Shown here: positions 17,846-26,636 of the stretch, piece by piece
How the letters are laid out: each line of letters starts with the position of its first letter
Numbering within the stretch: position 1 is the first letter of the stretch
NCBI RefSeq assembly: GCF_022819085.1
Contig: NZ_JALHAG010000001.1
Location: forward strand, 1,447,395-1,511,394
DNA from: Planococcus ruber
Lineage (GTDB): Bacteria > Bacillota > Bacilli > Bacillales_A > Planococcaceae
Direction of reading: 5' to 3'
Length of the DNA stretch: 64,000 bases
Notes under the pieces: model-generated
Databases searched by the model: none
What the model was told of the DNA's origin: nothing
The model's input: only the letters and a program-made list of their open reading frames with translations
Position numbers and translations under genes: made by a program

Positions 17846-19087
17846 ATGGAACCTAAAAAGAAAATTGTTTTTGTCATCAATTACTTTTATCCGGATTTAG
17901 CAGCTACGAGCCAATTATTGACTGAACTCACGAAAGACCTCCAGGAAGATTTTTCGATTACGGTTATCGCTGCCCAGCCTGGGTATGCTGGAGAAAAGAA
18001 AGAAGTAAAAGAGACTTTCGAGGAAGATTACCTGGAACAGATTAAAATCGTCCGGATTAAGCTGCCGGAAGTTGATAAAAATTCGAAGCTCAGCCGGATC
18101 CGCTATATTCTTTCGTATTTTGCGCTCGCAAATATCGCGCTATTAAAAGAAAAGGGCGTAGATATCATCTTTACGATTTCTCAGCCTCCTATTTTAGGCG
18201 GACTGATTGGTTCAATCGGAAAATTCCTTAAGCGGGCTCAGCATGTCTACAGTATCCATGATTTTAATCCTGAGCAGGCACAAGCTGTTTCTTATACAAA
18301 CAACCAACTGATCTTTAAAGCAGCAAAAATGGTCGACAAGTGGAATTGCAGCTACGCTGACCATGTGCTGGTCGTCGGGCGGGACATGGCGGAAACGCTT
18401 AGGCAGCGCTTTTCAAATAAAAGCGTTCCTGACCATTCCGTCATCAGCAATTGGACCAACGAGAAAGAAATCCTGCCGCTCGATAAACAACAGCCGATGG
18501 TGGCTGACTTTTTGGCGAAGCACCGATTGCAGGATAAATTCATCGTGATGTATTCGGGGAATTTGGGCCTGTATTACGATCTGGAAAATATCGTAGAAAT
18601 CATCAAAGAATTTAAGGAAGAAACAGGCATTGTTTTCTTGTTTATCGGCGAAGGTGCAGTGAAGGAACGGATGCAGGAATTTGCAAAAGTGAATCAGTTA
18701 GAGAATGTGATGTTTCTCCCTTATCAGCCAAAAGAGTTTATCCGCTATTCCTTGAATGCAGCCGACGTCCATTTAGTGGTAAATCAAAAAGGCATCAAAG
18801 GCGTGTCGGTTCCGAGCAAAATTTATGGCGTGATGGCAGCTGGAAAACCTATTTTGGGTGTTTTGGAGCAAGGAAGCGAAGTGGAGCGGCTGATCTCGGA
18901 AAGCGGGTCGGGAGTAGTGGTGGAACCGCAGAATTATGCGGGAATTGTCGATTCCATCAAGAAGCTTTACCGGATGAACCAGGACGAGCTGCAAAGAATG
19001 GGATTAAATGGCCGCCTGTATTTAGAAGAGAATCTCACGAGGGAAAATTCAATCGGCAAATACCGGGAAGTCTTGAAATCATTATAA
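17846..19087 (+). CDS. Family 4 glycosyltransferase (WbuB/WcaI-like)
   Basis: 413 residues. The N-terminus IVFVINYFYPDLAATSQLLTEL and FTISQPPILGGLIG with YSIHDFNPEQAQAV are typical of the WbuB/WcaI branch, whose members transfer fucose-type or N-acetylated fucose sugars in O-antigen and colanic acid synthesis. The C-terminal domain has MYSGNLGLYYDLENIVEII and KGVSVPSKIYGVMAAGKPILG. A GDP-fucose donor is plausible given fcl-gmd upstream but is inference. Last gene of its unit. Confidence 0.87.
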   Translation: MEPKKKIVFVINYFYPDLAATSQLLTELTKDLQEDFSITVIAAQPGYAGEKKEVKETFEEDYLEQIKIVRIKLPEVDKNSKLSRIRYILSYFALANIALLKEKGVDIIFTISQPPILGGLIGSIGKFLKRAQHVYSIHDFNPEQAQAVSYTNNQLIFKAAKMVDKWNCSYADHVLVVGRDMAETLRQRFSNKSVPDHSVISNWTNEKEILPLDKQQPMVADFLAKHRLQDKFIVMYSGNLGLYYDLENIVEIIKEFKEETGIVFLFIGEGAVKERMQEFAKVNQLENVMFLPYQPKEFIRYSLNAADVHLVVNQKGIKGVSVPSKIYGVMAAGKPILGVLEQGSEVERLISESGSGVVVEPQNYAGIVDSIKKLYRMNQDELQRMGLNGRLYLEENLTRENSIGKYREVLKSL

Positions 19088-19090
19088 GGA

Positions 19091-19130
19091 AAAAACCGTC
19101 TAGTCCCGCTATGGAAGAGGCGGTTTTTAT
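19091..19130 (+). terminator. Intrinsic terminator after the GT4 gene
   Basis: AAAAACCGTC pairs with GAGGCGGTTTTT, followed by ATTTTC; imperfect in the middle of the stem but with a clear T run. Confidence 0.7.
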
Positions 19131-19246
19131 TTTCGTTAAAAAATCTAAATACCTATATACCACTAACCTTTTGAAATCCAATAAACGCTATAAGTAATCC
19201 TATTTACTTATGAAAATGAATGATATTTTCCAATAAATAATTTTAT

Positions 19247-19311
19247 AATATCTGATATTTCAAACTAATTTGAATATTTATATTGAATTATCAGATATTT
19301 GTGAGTACAAT
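19247..19311 (+). promoter_or_regulatory. manC promoter with flanking inverted repeat
   Basis: TTGAAT (19283-19288), exactly 17 bp, TACAAT (19306-19311): a good sigma-A promoter. A perfect 11-bp inverted repeat, AATATCTGATA (19247-19257) and TATCAGATATT (19289-19299), places one arm in the -35/-10 spacer and the other 42 bp upstream, as for a repressor with two half-operators. The rest of the 19,131-19,456 gap is AT-rich, with a small CCGC/GCGG hairpin near 19,391-19,410 and no convincing gene. Confidence 0.6.
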
Positions 19312-19456
19312 GGGGTTATATCAATTTCTTATGAGGGTAAAAAGAAGCTTGGGTTATTTTTATTTTAGTTATTTATACCTAATTAAGAGCCGCGAATAAT
19401 CATGCGGTTGGATTAAAGTGAACAAAACTTATTCGAAGGCGATGGGAGGATTCTAT

Positions 19457-20842
19457 ATGAGACTTGTTTTATTGTCAGGGGGTTCAGGCAAACGGCTTTG
19501 GCCGCTGTCAAATGATGCGCGGTCAAAGCAGTTCCTGAAGGTTCTGAATGACCGGCAAGGCAATAAGGTATCGATGGTCCAGCGGGTATGGCAGCAGCTT
19601 CGGGAAACGAACTTGGCGGATCATTCAATTATCGCGACGAGCTATTCCCAGGTGGATATGATTAAAACTCAATTAGGGCCGTCTGTCCATATCGTGACAG
19701 AACCGGAAAGAAGAGACACCTTCCCGGCAATCGCACTCGCTGCCGTTTACTTGTTTTCGGTTAAAGGATGCAGGCTGGACGAAGTAGTCGGCATGCTTCC
19801 TGTGGATCCGTATGTGGATAACGGTTTTTTTAATCGTGTCCACGATTTGGAGGAATCGCTGAAAAAATCGGGCGCCGATTTGGCATTGATGGGAGTTAAG
19901 CCGACCTATCCTTCTGCGAAATACGGATACATCATTCCGAAAGCGTCAAATGGCGAGGATTATTTAACAGTTGATTATTTCAAAGAAAAGCCTAGTGAAG
20001 CGGAAGCGGAAAGCCTGATTGCTGAAAATGCTTTATGGAATTGTGGGGTGTTTGCGTTCCGCCTCGATTATATTATCGACCAGCTGATTGAACGGGGCCT
20101 TCCGACGGACTATGAAGGGCTTCTTGAAAATTATCATCTTTTGCCGAAAAACAGTTTTGACTATGAAGTGGTGGAAAAGGCGAAGCAGATCATTTCCCTG
20201 CCGTATGAAGGGTACTGGAAAGACCTTGGAACCTGGAATACGCTGACGGAAGAAATGGGCGGCTCGATTACGGGGAAAGGCGTCATTGGCAAAAATGTGA
20301 CTAATTCGCATATCGTCAATGAACTAGATGTGCCGATTACGCTGCTCGGGCTAGATAATGTCGTCGTGGCAGCGAGCCCGGACGGAATTCTTGTGACGGA
20401 TAAAGATGCCAGCACAAAAGTGAAGGAATATGTCGACGGCTTCGGCGGCCGCCCGATGTATGAAGAACGCCGGTGGGGATGGTATCGGGTCTTGGAGTAT
20501 ACGAAATATCCGGAAGGCAATGAAGTGCTGATTAAGCGCTTAAGCGTCCATGCAGGCAAAAATTTCAGCTACCAAGTTCACTATAAGCGCAGTGAAGTAT
20601 GGACGATTGTAAAAGGCGAAGGGGTTTTTGTGATCAATGACCAGCTCAGCCATGTGCGCACGGGCGACGTCATCCATATTCCTTTGGCCGCAAAGCATAC
20701 ACTCCGTGCGACGACTGAAATGGAGATCATTGAAGTCCAGACGGGCAGTGAACTGATTGAGGAAGATATATTCCGCGCATTGAATGAGTGGGAGGAAATC
20801 GAAGCGGTCTGCAAAGGAAGAGTATCGGCAATCCAGCAATAA
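19457..20842 (+). CDS. manC: Mannose-1-phosphate guanylyltransferase / mannose-6-phosphate isomerase (type II, bifunctional)
   Basis: 461 residues. N-terminal nucleotidyltransferase domain: VLLSGGSGKRLWPLS, SKQFL, VGMLPVDPYV, YIIPKA and VDYFKEKP; central NCGVFAFRLDY. C-terminal cupin-type isomerase domain (about 350-461): RRWGWYRVLEY, YQVHYKRSEVWTIVKGEGVF and HIPLAAKHTLRA. It converts mannose-1-phosphate to GDP-mannose and probably also isomerises fructose-6-phosphate. ATG 19457 follows GGGAGGA. GDP-mannose feeds gmd-fcl. No phosphomannomutase gene lies in the window. Confidence 0.93.
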   Translation: MRLVLLSGGSGKRLWPLSNDARSKQFLKVLNDRQGNKVSMVQRVWQQLRETNLADHSIIATSYSQVDMIKTQLGPSVHIVTEPERRDTFPAIALAAVYLFSVKGCRLDEVVGMLPVDPYVDNGFFNRVHDLEESLKKSGADLALMGVKPTYPSAKYGYIIPKASNGEDYLTVDYFKEKPSEAEAESLIAENALWNCGVFAFRLDYIIDQLIERGLPTDYEGLLENYHLLPKNSFDYEVVEKAKQIISLPYEGYWKDLGTWNTLTEEMGGSITGKGVIGKNVTNSHIVNELDVPITLLGLDNVVVAASPDGILVTDKDASTKVKEYVDGFGGRPMYEERRWGWYRVLEYTKYPEGNEVLIKRLSVHAGKNFSYQVHYKRSEVWTIVKGEGVFVINDQLSHVRTGDVIHIPLAAKHTLRATTEMEIIEVQTGSELIEEDIFRALNEWEEIEAVCKGRVSAIQQ

Positions 20843-20876
20843 AAAGGCAGTTCTGATCTTTAGGGGAGGTGCGTCC

Positions 20877-21854
20877 ATGTATAAGGAACCGGTTTTTCTA
20901 GATCCTGTTTTTCAGGAACGGATATGGGGAGGCAGCCGGCTGCAAACGTTATTCGATTATCAAATCCCTACTCATTTGACAGGCGAAGCTTGGGTGATTT
21001 CTGCGCATGAAAATGGCCCTTCTGTGGTAAGGAATGGCGCGTTGAAAGGGAAGAAATTATCGGAGGTTTGGCGAGAGCACCCCAATTTATTTGGCCGCAA
21101 CGCTTCCGATGATGAATTTCCGCTATTGGTCAAAATTTTGGATGCCAATGATAATTTGTCTGTCCAAGTCCATCCGGATGACCAGTATGCCCAGAAAGTT
21201 GTGGGGAAACCGTGCGGGAAAACTGAATGCTGGTATATATTGGATTGCGACGAAGATGCGGAAATTATTATTGGCCATAAAGCGCGCAGCCAAATGGAAT
21301 TTCAGGAAATGGTGAAAAACGGCGAATGGCAAAATCTTCTCCAGACCATGAAGGTTCAAAAAGGCGATTTTATTTACGTGCCGAGCGGAACTTTACATGC
21401 GATTGGTAAAGGAATTGTCATTTTGGAAACCCAGCAAAGTTCCGATATTACTTATCGCGTCTATGATTATGACCGTACGGATCGGAATGGTGCAAAACGG
21501 GAGCTGCACCTAGAGCATGCTTTGACATGCACAATGTATCCCCATCAGGATTTTCTATGCGAGAAACTGCGTGAAGAGAAAGGGAATCTGACATCTACCC
21601 GGTTAGTGGAAGAAACGTATTTTACGGTTTACCATTGGCTCTTGAAAGGCAAAATGGAAGCAAGTTTAGCCGCGGGGTTTCTGATGGTCAGTGTCATCGA
21701 GGGGGCAGGCGAATTTGGCAGCGAAGACTGTAGAATGGCGCTAAAAAAAGGCGACAATTTTATTGTGCCGGCTACCATTAAAGATTATTTCATCAGCGGA
21801 GAAATGGAAATGATTGTTTCGCATACATCAAACGCTGCAATCGGGTTAAAATGA
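20877..21854 (+). CDS. manA: Mannose-6-phosphate isomerase, class I
   Basis: 325 residues. Seen: PVFQERIWGGSRLQ, GEAWVISAHENG, FPLLVKILDANDNLSVQVHPDD (zinc ligands Q and H), GKTECWYIL, and YVPSGTLHAIGKGIVILETQQSSDITYRVYD. Zinc-dependent class I isomerase in the short Bacillus style. ATG 20877 has GGGGAGG upstream. It partially duplicates the cupin domain of the preceding ManC. Intrinsic terminator follows. Confidence 0.93.
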   Translation: MYKEPVFLDPVFQERIWGGSRLQTLFDYQIPTHLTGEAWVISAHENGPSVVRNGALKGKKLSEVWREHPNLFGRNASDDEFPLLVKILDANDNLSVQVHPDDQYAQKVVGKPCGKTECWYILDCDEDAEIIIGHKARSQMEFQEMVKNGEWQNLLQTMKVQKGDFIYVPSGTLHAIGKGIVILETQQSSDITYRVYDYDRTDRNGAKRELHLEHALTCTMYPHQDFLCEKLREEKGNLTSTRLVEETYFTVYHWLLKGKMEASLAAGFLMVSVIEGAGEFGSEDCRMALKKGDNFIVPATIKDYFISGEMEMIVSHTSNAAIGLK

Positions 21855-21905
21855 AGTTCAACTGTACATCTCTCTATACTTTAATTTCTGAATATTTAGT
21901 CTAAG

Positions 21906-21932
21906 GCGATTGGAACTTCCAATCGCTTTTTT
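21906..21932 (+). terminator. Intrinsic terminator after manA
   Basis: Perfect 9-bp stem GCGATTGGA / TCCAATCGC with a 3-nt loop and TTTTTT. Confidence 0.9.
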
Positions 21933-22113
21933 ATATGCAGTCGTTGAAAACTGTGTGCAGTCAGCATTTTTTAAGAAAAAATTTTACGTGATCTACAAAA
22001 AACTCCCAATAAGATGGTAAACTAAAGATATTAAATCAGTAGATCGGCAATGAACTTGTGCAGGAAGCTGAATGGACAGAAAAATACATATGCAGATAAA
22101 AGAGGAGTCAATT

Positions 22114-22275
22114 ATGTGGATGGCGTTAACGGCAGGAATAGCGGTAGTGGCAGGATTTGCATTTTCTTTTGCAAAAACAAGTTCTCGGGCAGAAAAAATA
22201 ACTGAAAAGCACCGGGAAGAACTGATGAACAGAGAAATCCCGAAAGAAAAAGAAGCGCAGCGAAACATTGATTAA
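22114..22275 (+). CDS. Small single-pass membrane protein, unknown
   Basis: 53 residues beginning MWMALTAGIAVVAGFAFSF, one hydrophobic helix, followed by a charged tail rich in K and E (SSRAEKITEKHREELMNREIP). ATG 22114 has AGAGGAG nine bases before it, and a perfect terminator follows at once, so it looks like a genuine monocistronic gene. No family is recognised. Confidence 0.65.
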   Translation: MWMALTAGIAVVAGFAFSFAKTSSRAEKITEKHREELMNREIPKEKEAQRNID

Positions 22276-22325
22276 AAATAGCTTGAGTGCAGGTCCGGCA
22301 ACGGGCGAACACTCAAGCTATTTTT
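22276..22325 (+). terminator. Intrinsic terminator after the 53-residue protein
   Basis: Perfect stem of about 14 bp, AAATAGCTTGAGTG with CACTCAAGCTATTT, loop about 20 nt, then a T run. Confidence 0.9.
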
Positions 22326-22415
22326 ATTTTCCCACACAACAATATTCTAATTTACTAGAAAATTTAGAAAAATGTAATATATTCACTGAAAAAGCTTTCT
22401 ATTTAGGACTATGGA

Positions 22416-22712
22416 TGTTAAAATAGTTAAATAAATTGATTATTAAGAATATTACTAATTATATATAACCACGAAAGGAGAGTGATTTTGAATAAAATTG
22501 TTTATTTAGGTAAAAAGTATTAGTTAATTTGTGGGGTTATCCCATCAAAATAATAATGGATTTTTCCAGAAGAATTAATAAAAACTTATGCTTAACCACT
22601 AAGTGAAGCATAGAATCATTTCAATATGGAGGAGAAAAGCATTTAAGCATTCTTAAAATGGCTAGATGAATAGCCGAAATATAATTAATTGCTAAGTTCA
22701 GGAGGGAATCCA
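22416..22712 (+). promoter_or_regulatory. galU extended -10 promoter and long leader
   Basis: TGTTAAAAT (22416-22424) is an extended -10 of the same form as those at 2220 and 11832, with no good -35. Transcription from there gives a leader of about 280 nt. The leader holds a tiny ORF (22488), a GGCTA/TAGCC hairpin near 22,662-22,677 and several short repeats of AAGCATTTAAGCAT type. The 24-bp box is absent here. Stretch 22,326-22,415 shows nothing recognisable. Confidence 0.45.
22488..22523 (+). CDS. Possible 11-codon leader ORF before galU
   Basis: TTG at 22488 reads MNKIVYLGKKY and stops at 22523. It has AAAGGAGAG at 22474-22482, a good ribosome site at normal spacing. It lies about 190 nt before galU. 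Too short for compositional support. Confidence 0.3.
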   Translation: MNKIVYLGKKY

Positions 22713-23603
22713 ATGACGAAAAAAGTTACAAAAGCCATTATTCCGGCAGCAGGCCTTGGAACACGCTTCTTGCCGGCTACGAAAGCCATGCCGAAAGAAA
22801 TGCTCCCGATCATTGATAAACCGACGATCCAATACATTGTAGAAGAAGCCATCGCTTCCGGGATTGAAGACATCATTATCGTTACAGGAAAAGGAAAGCG
22901 GGCCATTGAAGATCATTTTGATAAGAATTTCGAACTGGAAGATAATCTTTTCAAGAAAGGCAAATACGATTTGTTGGAGAAAGTCCGTGCCAGTTCAAAA
23001 GTGGAAATCCATTACATTCGGCAAAAAGAGCCGAAAGGTCTGGGACATGCCGTCTGGTGTGCACGCAAGTTCATCGGCAACGAACCGTTTGCCGTGCTTC
23101 TTGGAGACGATGTGGTGAAGGCGGACAAGCCTTGTTTAAAGCAGTTGATGGATCAATACGATAGCCTGCAATCTTCTGTTATCGGCGTCCAGGAAGTGCC
23201 GGATACTGAAACCCATCGCTATGGCATTATCAATCCCGTAGCGGTAGACGGACGGAGCTACCAGGTCAGCAATTACGTAGAAAAGCCGAAACAAGGAACC
23301 GCTCCATCGAACTTGGCGATCATGGGACGCTATATTCTGACGCCGGAGATATTCAGCTTCCTGGACCAACAGAAATTGGGAGCTGGCGGAGAAATCCAAT
23401 TGACGGACGCCATCCAAAAATTGAATGAAATCCAGAATGTTTTTGCTTATAACTTTGAAGGCAAGCGCTATGATGTTGGGGAGATGCTCGGCTTTATCCG
23501 GACTACCATTGAATTTGCCTTGGACAATGAAGAATTTTCAGAACCTCTTGCAGAAATCATGAAAGAACTGCTTAGCCAAAAATCTGCTGCATCATTAATC
23601 TAG
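22713..23603 (+). CDS. galU: UTP-glucose-1-phosphate uridylyltransferase
   Basis: 296 residues, standard length. Seen: [40 protein letters not shown], the [17 protein letters not shown] segment, VLLGDDVV and [10 protein letters not shown]. It makes UDP-glucose. AGGAGGG precedes ATG 22713. Followed by ugd with a 16-nt gap, so the pair supplies UDP-glucuronate to the polymer and UDP-glucose to the priming step or to other envelope glycans. Confidence 0.95.
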   Translation: MTKKVTKAIIPAAGLGTRFLPATKAMPKEMLPIIDKPTIQYIVEEAIASGIEDIIIVTGKGKRAIEDHFDKNFELEDNLFKKGKYDLLEKVRASSKVEIHYIRQKEPKGLGHAVWCARKFIGNEPFAVLLGDDVVKADKPCLKQLMDQYDSLQSSVIGVQEVPDTETHRYGIINPVAVDGRSYQVSNYVEKPKQGTAPSNLAIMGRYILTPEIFSFLDQQKLGAGGEIQLTDAIQKLNEIQNVFAYNFEGKRYDVGEMLGFIRTTIEFALDNEEFSEPLAEIMKELLSQKSAASLI

Positions 23604-23619
23604 CCTGGGAGGAATGAGG

Positions 23620-24945
23620 ATGAAAATTTCGGTAGTCGGTACGGGATATGTCGGGCTAGTGACGGGTGTCAGCCTATCGGAAATCGGCCATCAAGTCACT
23701 TGCGTAGACATAAACGAGAAGAAAATAGAGAAAATGAAGAGAGGCATTTCACCGATCTATGAGCCTGGCCTCAGTGAGTTAATGAATAAAAACATATTGG
23801 AGAACGGCTTGAAATTCACCACTAGCCATGTCGAAGCCTTTAAGGATGCGGAAGTGATTTATATTGCCGTCGGGACACCGGAAGAGCCGAGCGGGGCGGC
23901 GAATCTGGATTATGTTGAACAGGCGGCTATTGACATCGCTAGGCATATTGCGAGACCTGTCACGATCGTTACAAAAAGCACGGTTCCGGTGGGCACTAAC
24001 CATAAACTGCTGCAAATCATCAAACAGAACCTGCTCCATCCGGTGCGGGTGGACATCGTTTCAAATCCTGAATTCTTAAAGGAAGGTTCTGCTATTTACG
24101 ATTCTTTCCATGGCGACCGCATTATCATCGGTGCTGAAACAGGACATGCTTTCAAAGTGATGGAAACCATCAATAAGCCGTTCGGAATTCCGATTTACAA
24201 AACGGATATTAAAAGTGCAGAGATGATTAAATATGCTTCCAATGCATTTTTAGCTACCAAAATCAGCTTCATCAATGAAATTTCGAATATTTGTGAGCTG
24301 GTTGGAGCAAATATTGAAAATGTAGCGGCTGGCATGGGGATGGACCAACGCATCGGCGGCCAATTCCTGAAAGCCGGGATCGGCTACGGCGGATCGTGTT
24401 TTCCAAAAGATACAAAAGCGCTTATCCAGATCGCCGGAGACTTTGAATACGATTTTAAATTGCTGAAAGGCGTTGTCAGCGTCAACAAAAAACAGCAGCG
24501 GGTCTTAGTGAATAAGTTGAAGCAGTGCTTCTCCAGCCTGCAAGGCAAAAAAATCGCCATTCTTGGGCTGGCATTCAAGCCGAATACGGATGATATGAGA
24601 GAAGCAGCTTCTATCCAAGTGACAAATGAATTGCTGAGCTTAGGTGCAGACGTCATTGCCTATGATCCGATCGCTATCGACAATGCGAAAGGCATTTTAG
24701 ATCCGCTTGTCCGGTATGCTTATTCAGTGGAAGAAGCTATAGCGGGATGCGATGCCGCTTTGATTCTTACGGAGTGGGATGAAATTAAGCGTCTGGATCT
24801 CTCTGTATTTAGACAAATGGAACAGCCGCTGGTCATCGATGGAAGAAACTGTTATTCGCTCGATGCGATGAAAGAAGCGAGAATCGAGTACCATTCGATT
24901 GGAAGGCCTTCTGTTATTGAAATTATTGAAACTGCCTCTCTGTGA
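23620..24945 (+). CDS. ugd: UDP-glucose 6-dehydrogenase
   Basis: 441 residues. NAD-binding KISVVGTGYVGLVTGVSLSE, KSTVPVGT, EFLKEGSAIYD, the catalytic cysteine in GYGGSCFPKDTKAL and the C-terminal second Rossmann half starting KIAILGLAFKPNTDDMREA. It oxidises UDP-glucose to UDP-glucuronate, which implies an acidic polysaccharide (inference). ATG 23620 is placed six bases after GGGAGGA; ATG 23614 overlaps that site. Confidence 0.95.
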   Translation: MKISVVGTGYVGLVTGVSLSEIGHQVTCVDINEKKIEKMKRGISPIYEPGLSELMNKNILENGLKFTTSHVEAFKDAEVIYIAVGTPEEPSGAANLDYVEQAAIDIARHIARPVTIVTKSTVPVGTNHKLLQIIKQNLLHPVRVDIVSNPEFLKEGSAIYDSFHGDRIIIGAETGHAFKVMETINKPFGIPIYKTDIKSAEMIKYASNAFLATKISFINEISNICELVGANIENVAAGMGMDQRIGGQFLKAGIGYGGSCFPKDTKALIQIAGDFEYDFKLLKGVVSVNKKQQRVLVNKLKQCFSSLQGKKIAILGLAFKPNTDDMREAASIQVTNELLSLGADVIAYDPIAIDNAKGILDPLVRYAYSVEEAIAGCDAALILTEWDEIKRLDLSVFRQMEQPLVIDGRNCYSLDAMKEARIEYHSIGRPSVIEIIETASL

Positions 24946-24984
24946 ATAGTGAAATTTAACTTCTAGGCGAAAGTGGTGATTTTA

Positions 24985-25680
24985 TTGTCAATTTCCACTC
25001 CTGAAAAAACAAAAGAACCGGTGATGAATGAGATGCCGCAATTGACCTTTGAAGAGGTCACTACCAATGAAAATTACGCGTATTTAGCTACGAAGCGGCT
25101 GATCGATCTGATGGGTGCCCTGGTTGGCATCATTTGTTTAAGCCCGCTATTCCTGCTGGTCGCTATTTTTATAAAGGCTGAGGATTCGACGGGACCGGTT
25201 TTCTTCAAGCAAAAAAGAGTAGGGAAAGACGGAGAAACCTTCTATATGTATAAATTCCGTTCCATGGTCTGCAATGCAGAAGAACTAAAAAAAGCGCTGC
25301 TGCGCCAAAACGAAGTTTCAGGACCGGTTTTTAAGATCAAGCACGACCCGCGGGTGACCAAGGTCGGCAGCTTTATCCGAAAGACCAGCATCGACGAACT
25401 GCCGCAGCTTTTGAACGTATTGAGAGGCGAAATGAGCCTGGTTGGCCCCCGTCCGCCTTTGCCGGATGAGGTCGAGAAATACACGCCGTATGAAATGAAA
25501 CGGCTCAGTGTGATACCTGGCCTGACTTGCTACTGGCAAGTGAATGGCCGCAGCAATATTGGATTTGAAGAATGGGTCTATTTAGATCTGAAATACATTT
25601 GCGAACGCAATACATTTATCGATATCAAATTAATTCTGAAAACCGTATTGGTGCTGTTTGGCTCGAAAGATGCTTACTAA
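24985..25680 (+). CDS. Priming sugar transferase (undecaprenyl-phosphate glycosyl-1-phosphate transferase)
   Basis: About 231 residues. One N-terminal membrane hairpin or helix (KRLIDLMGALVGIICLSPLFLLVAIFI, about 35-60), then the bacterial sugar transferase domain: GPVFFKQKRVGKDGETFYMYKFRSM, KTSIDELPQLLNVLRGEMSLVGPRPPLP and GLTCYWQVNGRSN. It starts repeat-unit assembly by transferring hexose-1-phosphate to undecaprenyl phosphate. TTG 24985 with GTGGTGAT upstream is the likely start; GTG 24973 and ATG 25024 are alternatives. It closes the EPS locus, an unusual place for the priming enzyme, and a terminator follows. Confidence 0.9.
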   Translation: MSISTPEKTKEPVMNEMPQLTFEEVTTNENYAYLATKRLIDLMGALVGIICLSPLFLLVAIFIKAEDSTGPVFFKQKRVGKDGETFYMYKFRSMVCNAEELKKALLRQNEVSGPVFKIKHDPRVTKVGSFIRKTSIDELPQLLNVLRGEMSLVGPRPPLPDEVEKYTPYEMKRLSVIPGLTCYWQVNGRSNIGFEEWVYLDLKYICERNTFIDIKLILKTVLVLFGSKDAY

Positions 25681-25690
25681 GAACCGTTCC

Positions 25691-25727
25691 AATCCCTGTA
25701 TCGCAGTTTGGCGATGCAGGGATTTTC
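25691..25727 (+). terminator. Intrinsic terminator closing the EPS locus
   Basis: Near-perfect 14-bp stem AATCCCTGTATCGC / GCGATGCAGGGATT followed by TTTCC. Confidence 0.8.
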
Positions 25728-25846
25728 CATGCTGCGGCAAATGGACAGAAAAGGATTTTAAAAACGGTTGATAGGCGCTGCAAAGCAGTGGATAATGGAA
25801 TGAATGGATCTCCCAAGCAATTTTCGTTGAAAGGAGGAATTGACTC

Positions 25847-26392
25847 GTGGCTGACTTAAAAGGCGTTTTGCCGGCATTGCGCAATATGAAAGAATTTGAG
25901 CGCTTATTGAAAAGCGACCATGAATACATTATTTATTTGGAAGTGCGTTTATCGCAGCTGAAAACGCTTGTGCAAGCGGCGAAAAAAGCGGATAAAAAAG
26001 TGATCCTTCATGTCGATTTGATCCAAGGCCTGAAAGCGGATATGTACGGCATCGAATATCTGGTTAGGGAAATTAAACCGGATGGCATCGTTTCCACACG
26101 GAGCAATGTCATTACGCTGGCGAAAAAGAATAAACTGATGACCATCCAGCGGCTTTTTTTGCTGGATAGCCAAGCGCTTGAAAACAATATCAATCTGATC
26201 AATCAAGTGAAGCCGGATTACATTGAACTTCTCCCTGGAATCATTCCTAAGGTTATCAAAGAAGTAAAAGAAAAAACGGGAATTCCTGTAATTGCCGGCG
26301 GTTTGATCCGGACTGCAGAAGATATTAGCCTGGCTTATAAGGGCGGAGCTGTAGCAATTTCAACTTCCCAACCGGAATTATGGGATAAATAA
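25847..26392 (+). CDS. glpP: Glycerol-3-phosphate-responsive antiterminator
   Basis: 181 residues, typical GlpP length. Seen: LEVRLSQLKTLVQAAKKADKKVILHVDLIQGLKADMYGIEYL, DGIVSTRSNVITLAKKN, RLFLLDSQALENN, PDYIELLPGIIPKVI and GLIRTAEDI. When bound to glycerol-3-phosphate GlpP lets transcription pass leader terminators of glp genes; two such leaders occur at 26530 and 29046. GTG 25847 is preceded by a perfect AAGGAGG. Confidence 0.93.
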   Translation: MADLKGVLPALRNMKEFERLLKSDHEYIIYLEVRLSQLKTLVQAAKKADKKVILHVDLIQGLKADMYGIEYLVREIKPDGIVSTRSNVITLAKKNKLMTIQRLFLLDSQALENNINLINQVKPDYIELLPGIIPKVIKEVKEKTGIPVIAGGLIRTAEDISLAYKGGAVAISTSQPELWDK

Positions 26393-26409
26393 ATGCGCTG
26401 CCTGCAAGA

Positions 26410-26452
26410 AAAAAGTTTCTGGATTGAAATATGTCAAATCCAGAAACTTTTT
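26410..26452 (+). terminator. Intrinsic terminator after glpP
   Basis: Perfect 16-bp stem AAAAAGTTTCTGGATT / AATCCAGAAACTTTTT. Confidence 0.9.
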
Positions 26453-26464
26453 GAAAAAATCATG

Positions 26465-26493
26465 TTGACAGCGCTTTCAGTAAGTGCTAATTT
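26465..26493 (+). promoter_or_regulatory. glpF promoter with overlapping cre site
   Basis: TTGACA (26465-26470), 17 bp, TAATTT (26488-26493). TGACAGCGCTTTCA at 26466-26479 matches the CcpA cre consensus with one mismatch and covers the -35, so carbon catabolite repression is expected, as known for glpFK in Bacillus. Confidence 0.75.
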
Positions 26494-26529
26494 AGGATTA
26501 ACAAGTTAAGAGCTGTGTTGGAGAAATGG

Positions 26530-26593
26530 AGACCTGCACTGATATGAGTACTTCTGAAGTAGAAGTTTGCTCATTTCAGTGCAGGTCTTTTTT
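26530..26593 (+). promoter_or_regulatory. GlpP-dependent leader terminator of glpFK
   Basis: GACCTGCACTGA (26531-26542) pairs with TCAGTGCAGGTC (26576-26587) followed by TTTTTT, inside the leader between promoter and glpF. The sequence GGAGAAATGGAGACC at the 5' side resembles GGAGATATCGAGAGACC before the glpD leader hairpin, a candidate GlpP recognition element. Confidence 0.75.
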
Positions 26594-26636
26594 ATCTTTT
26601 CGGTTCTTAAACAAAATGATAAAGGAGTGTTGAAAA

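Noticed and set aside
21886..21899. TTTCTGAATATTTA shared with 63914-63927
   Set aside because: A 14-base match in AT-rich DNA with different surroundings; likely chance.
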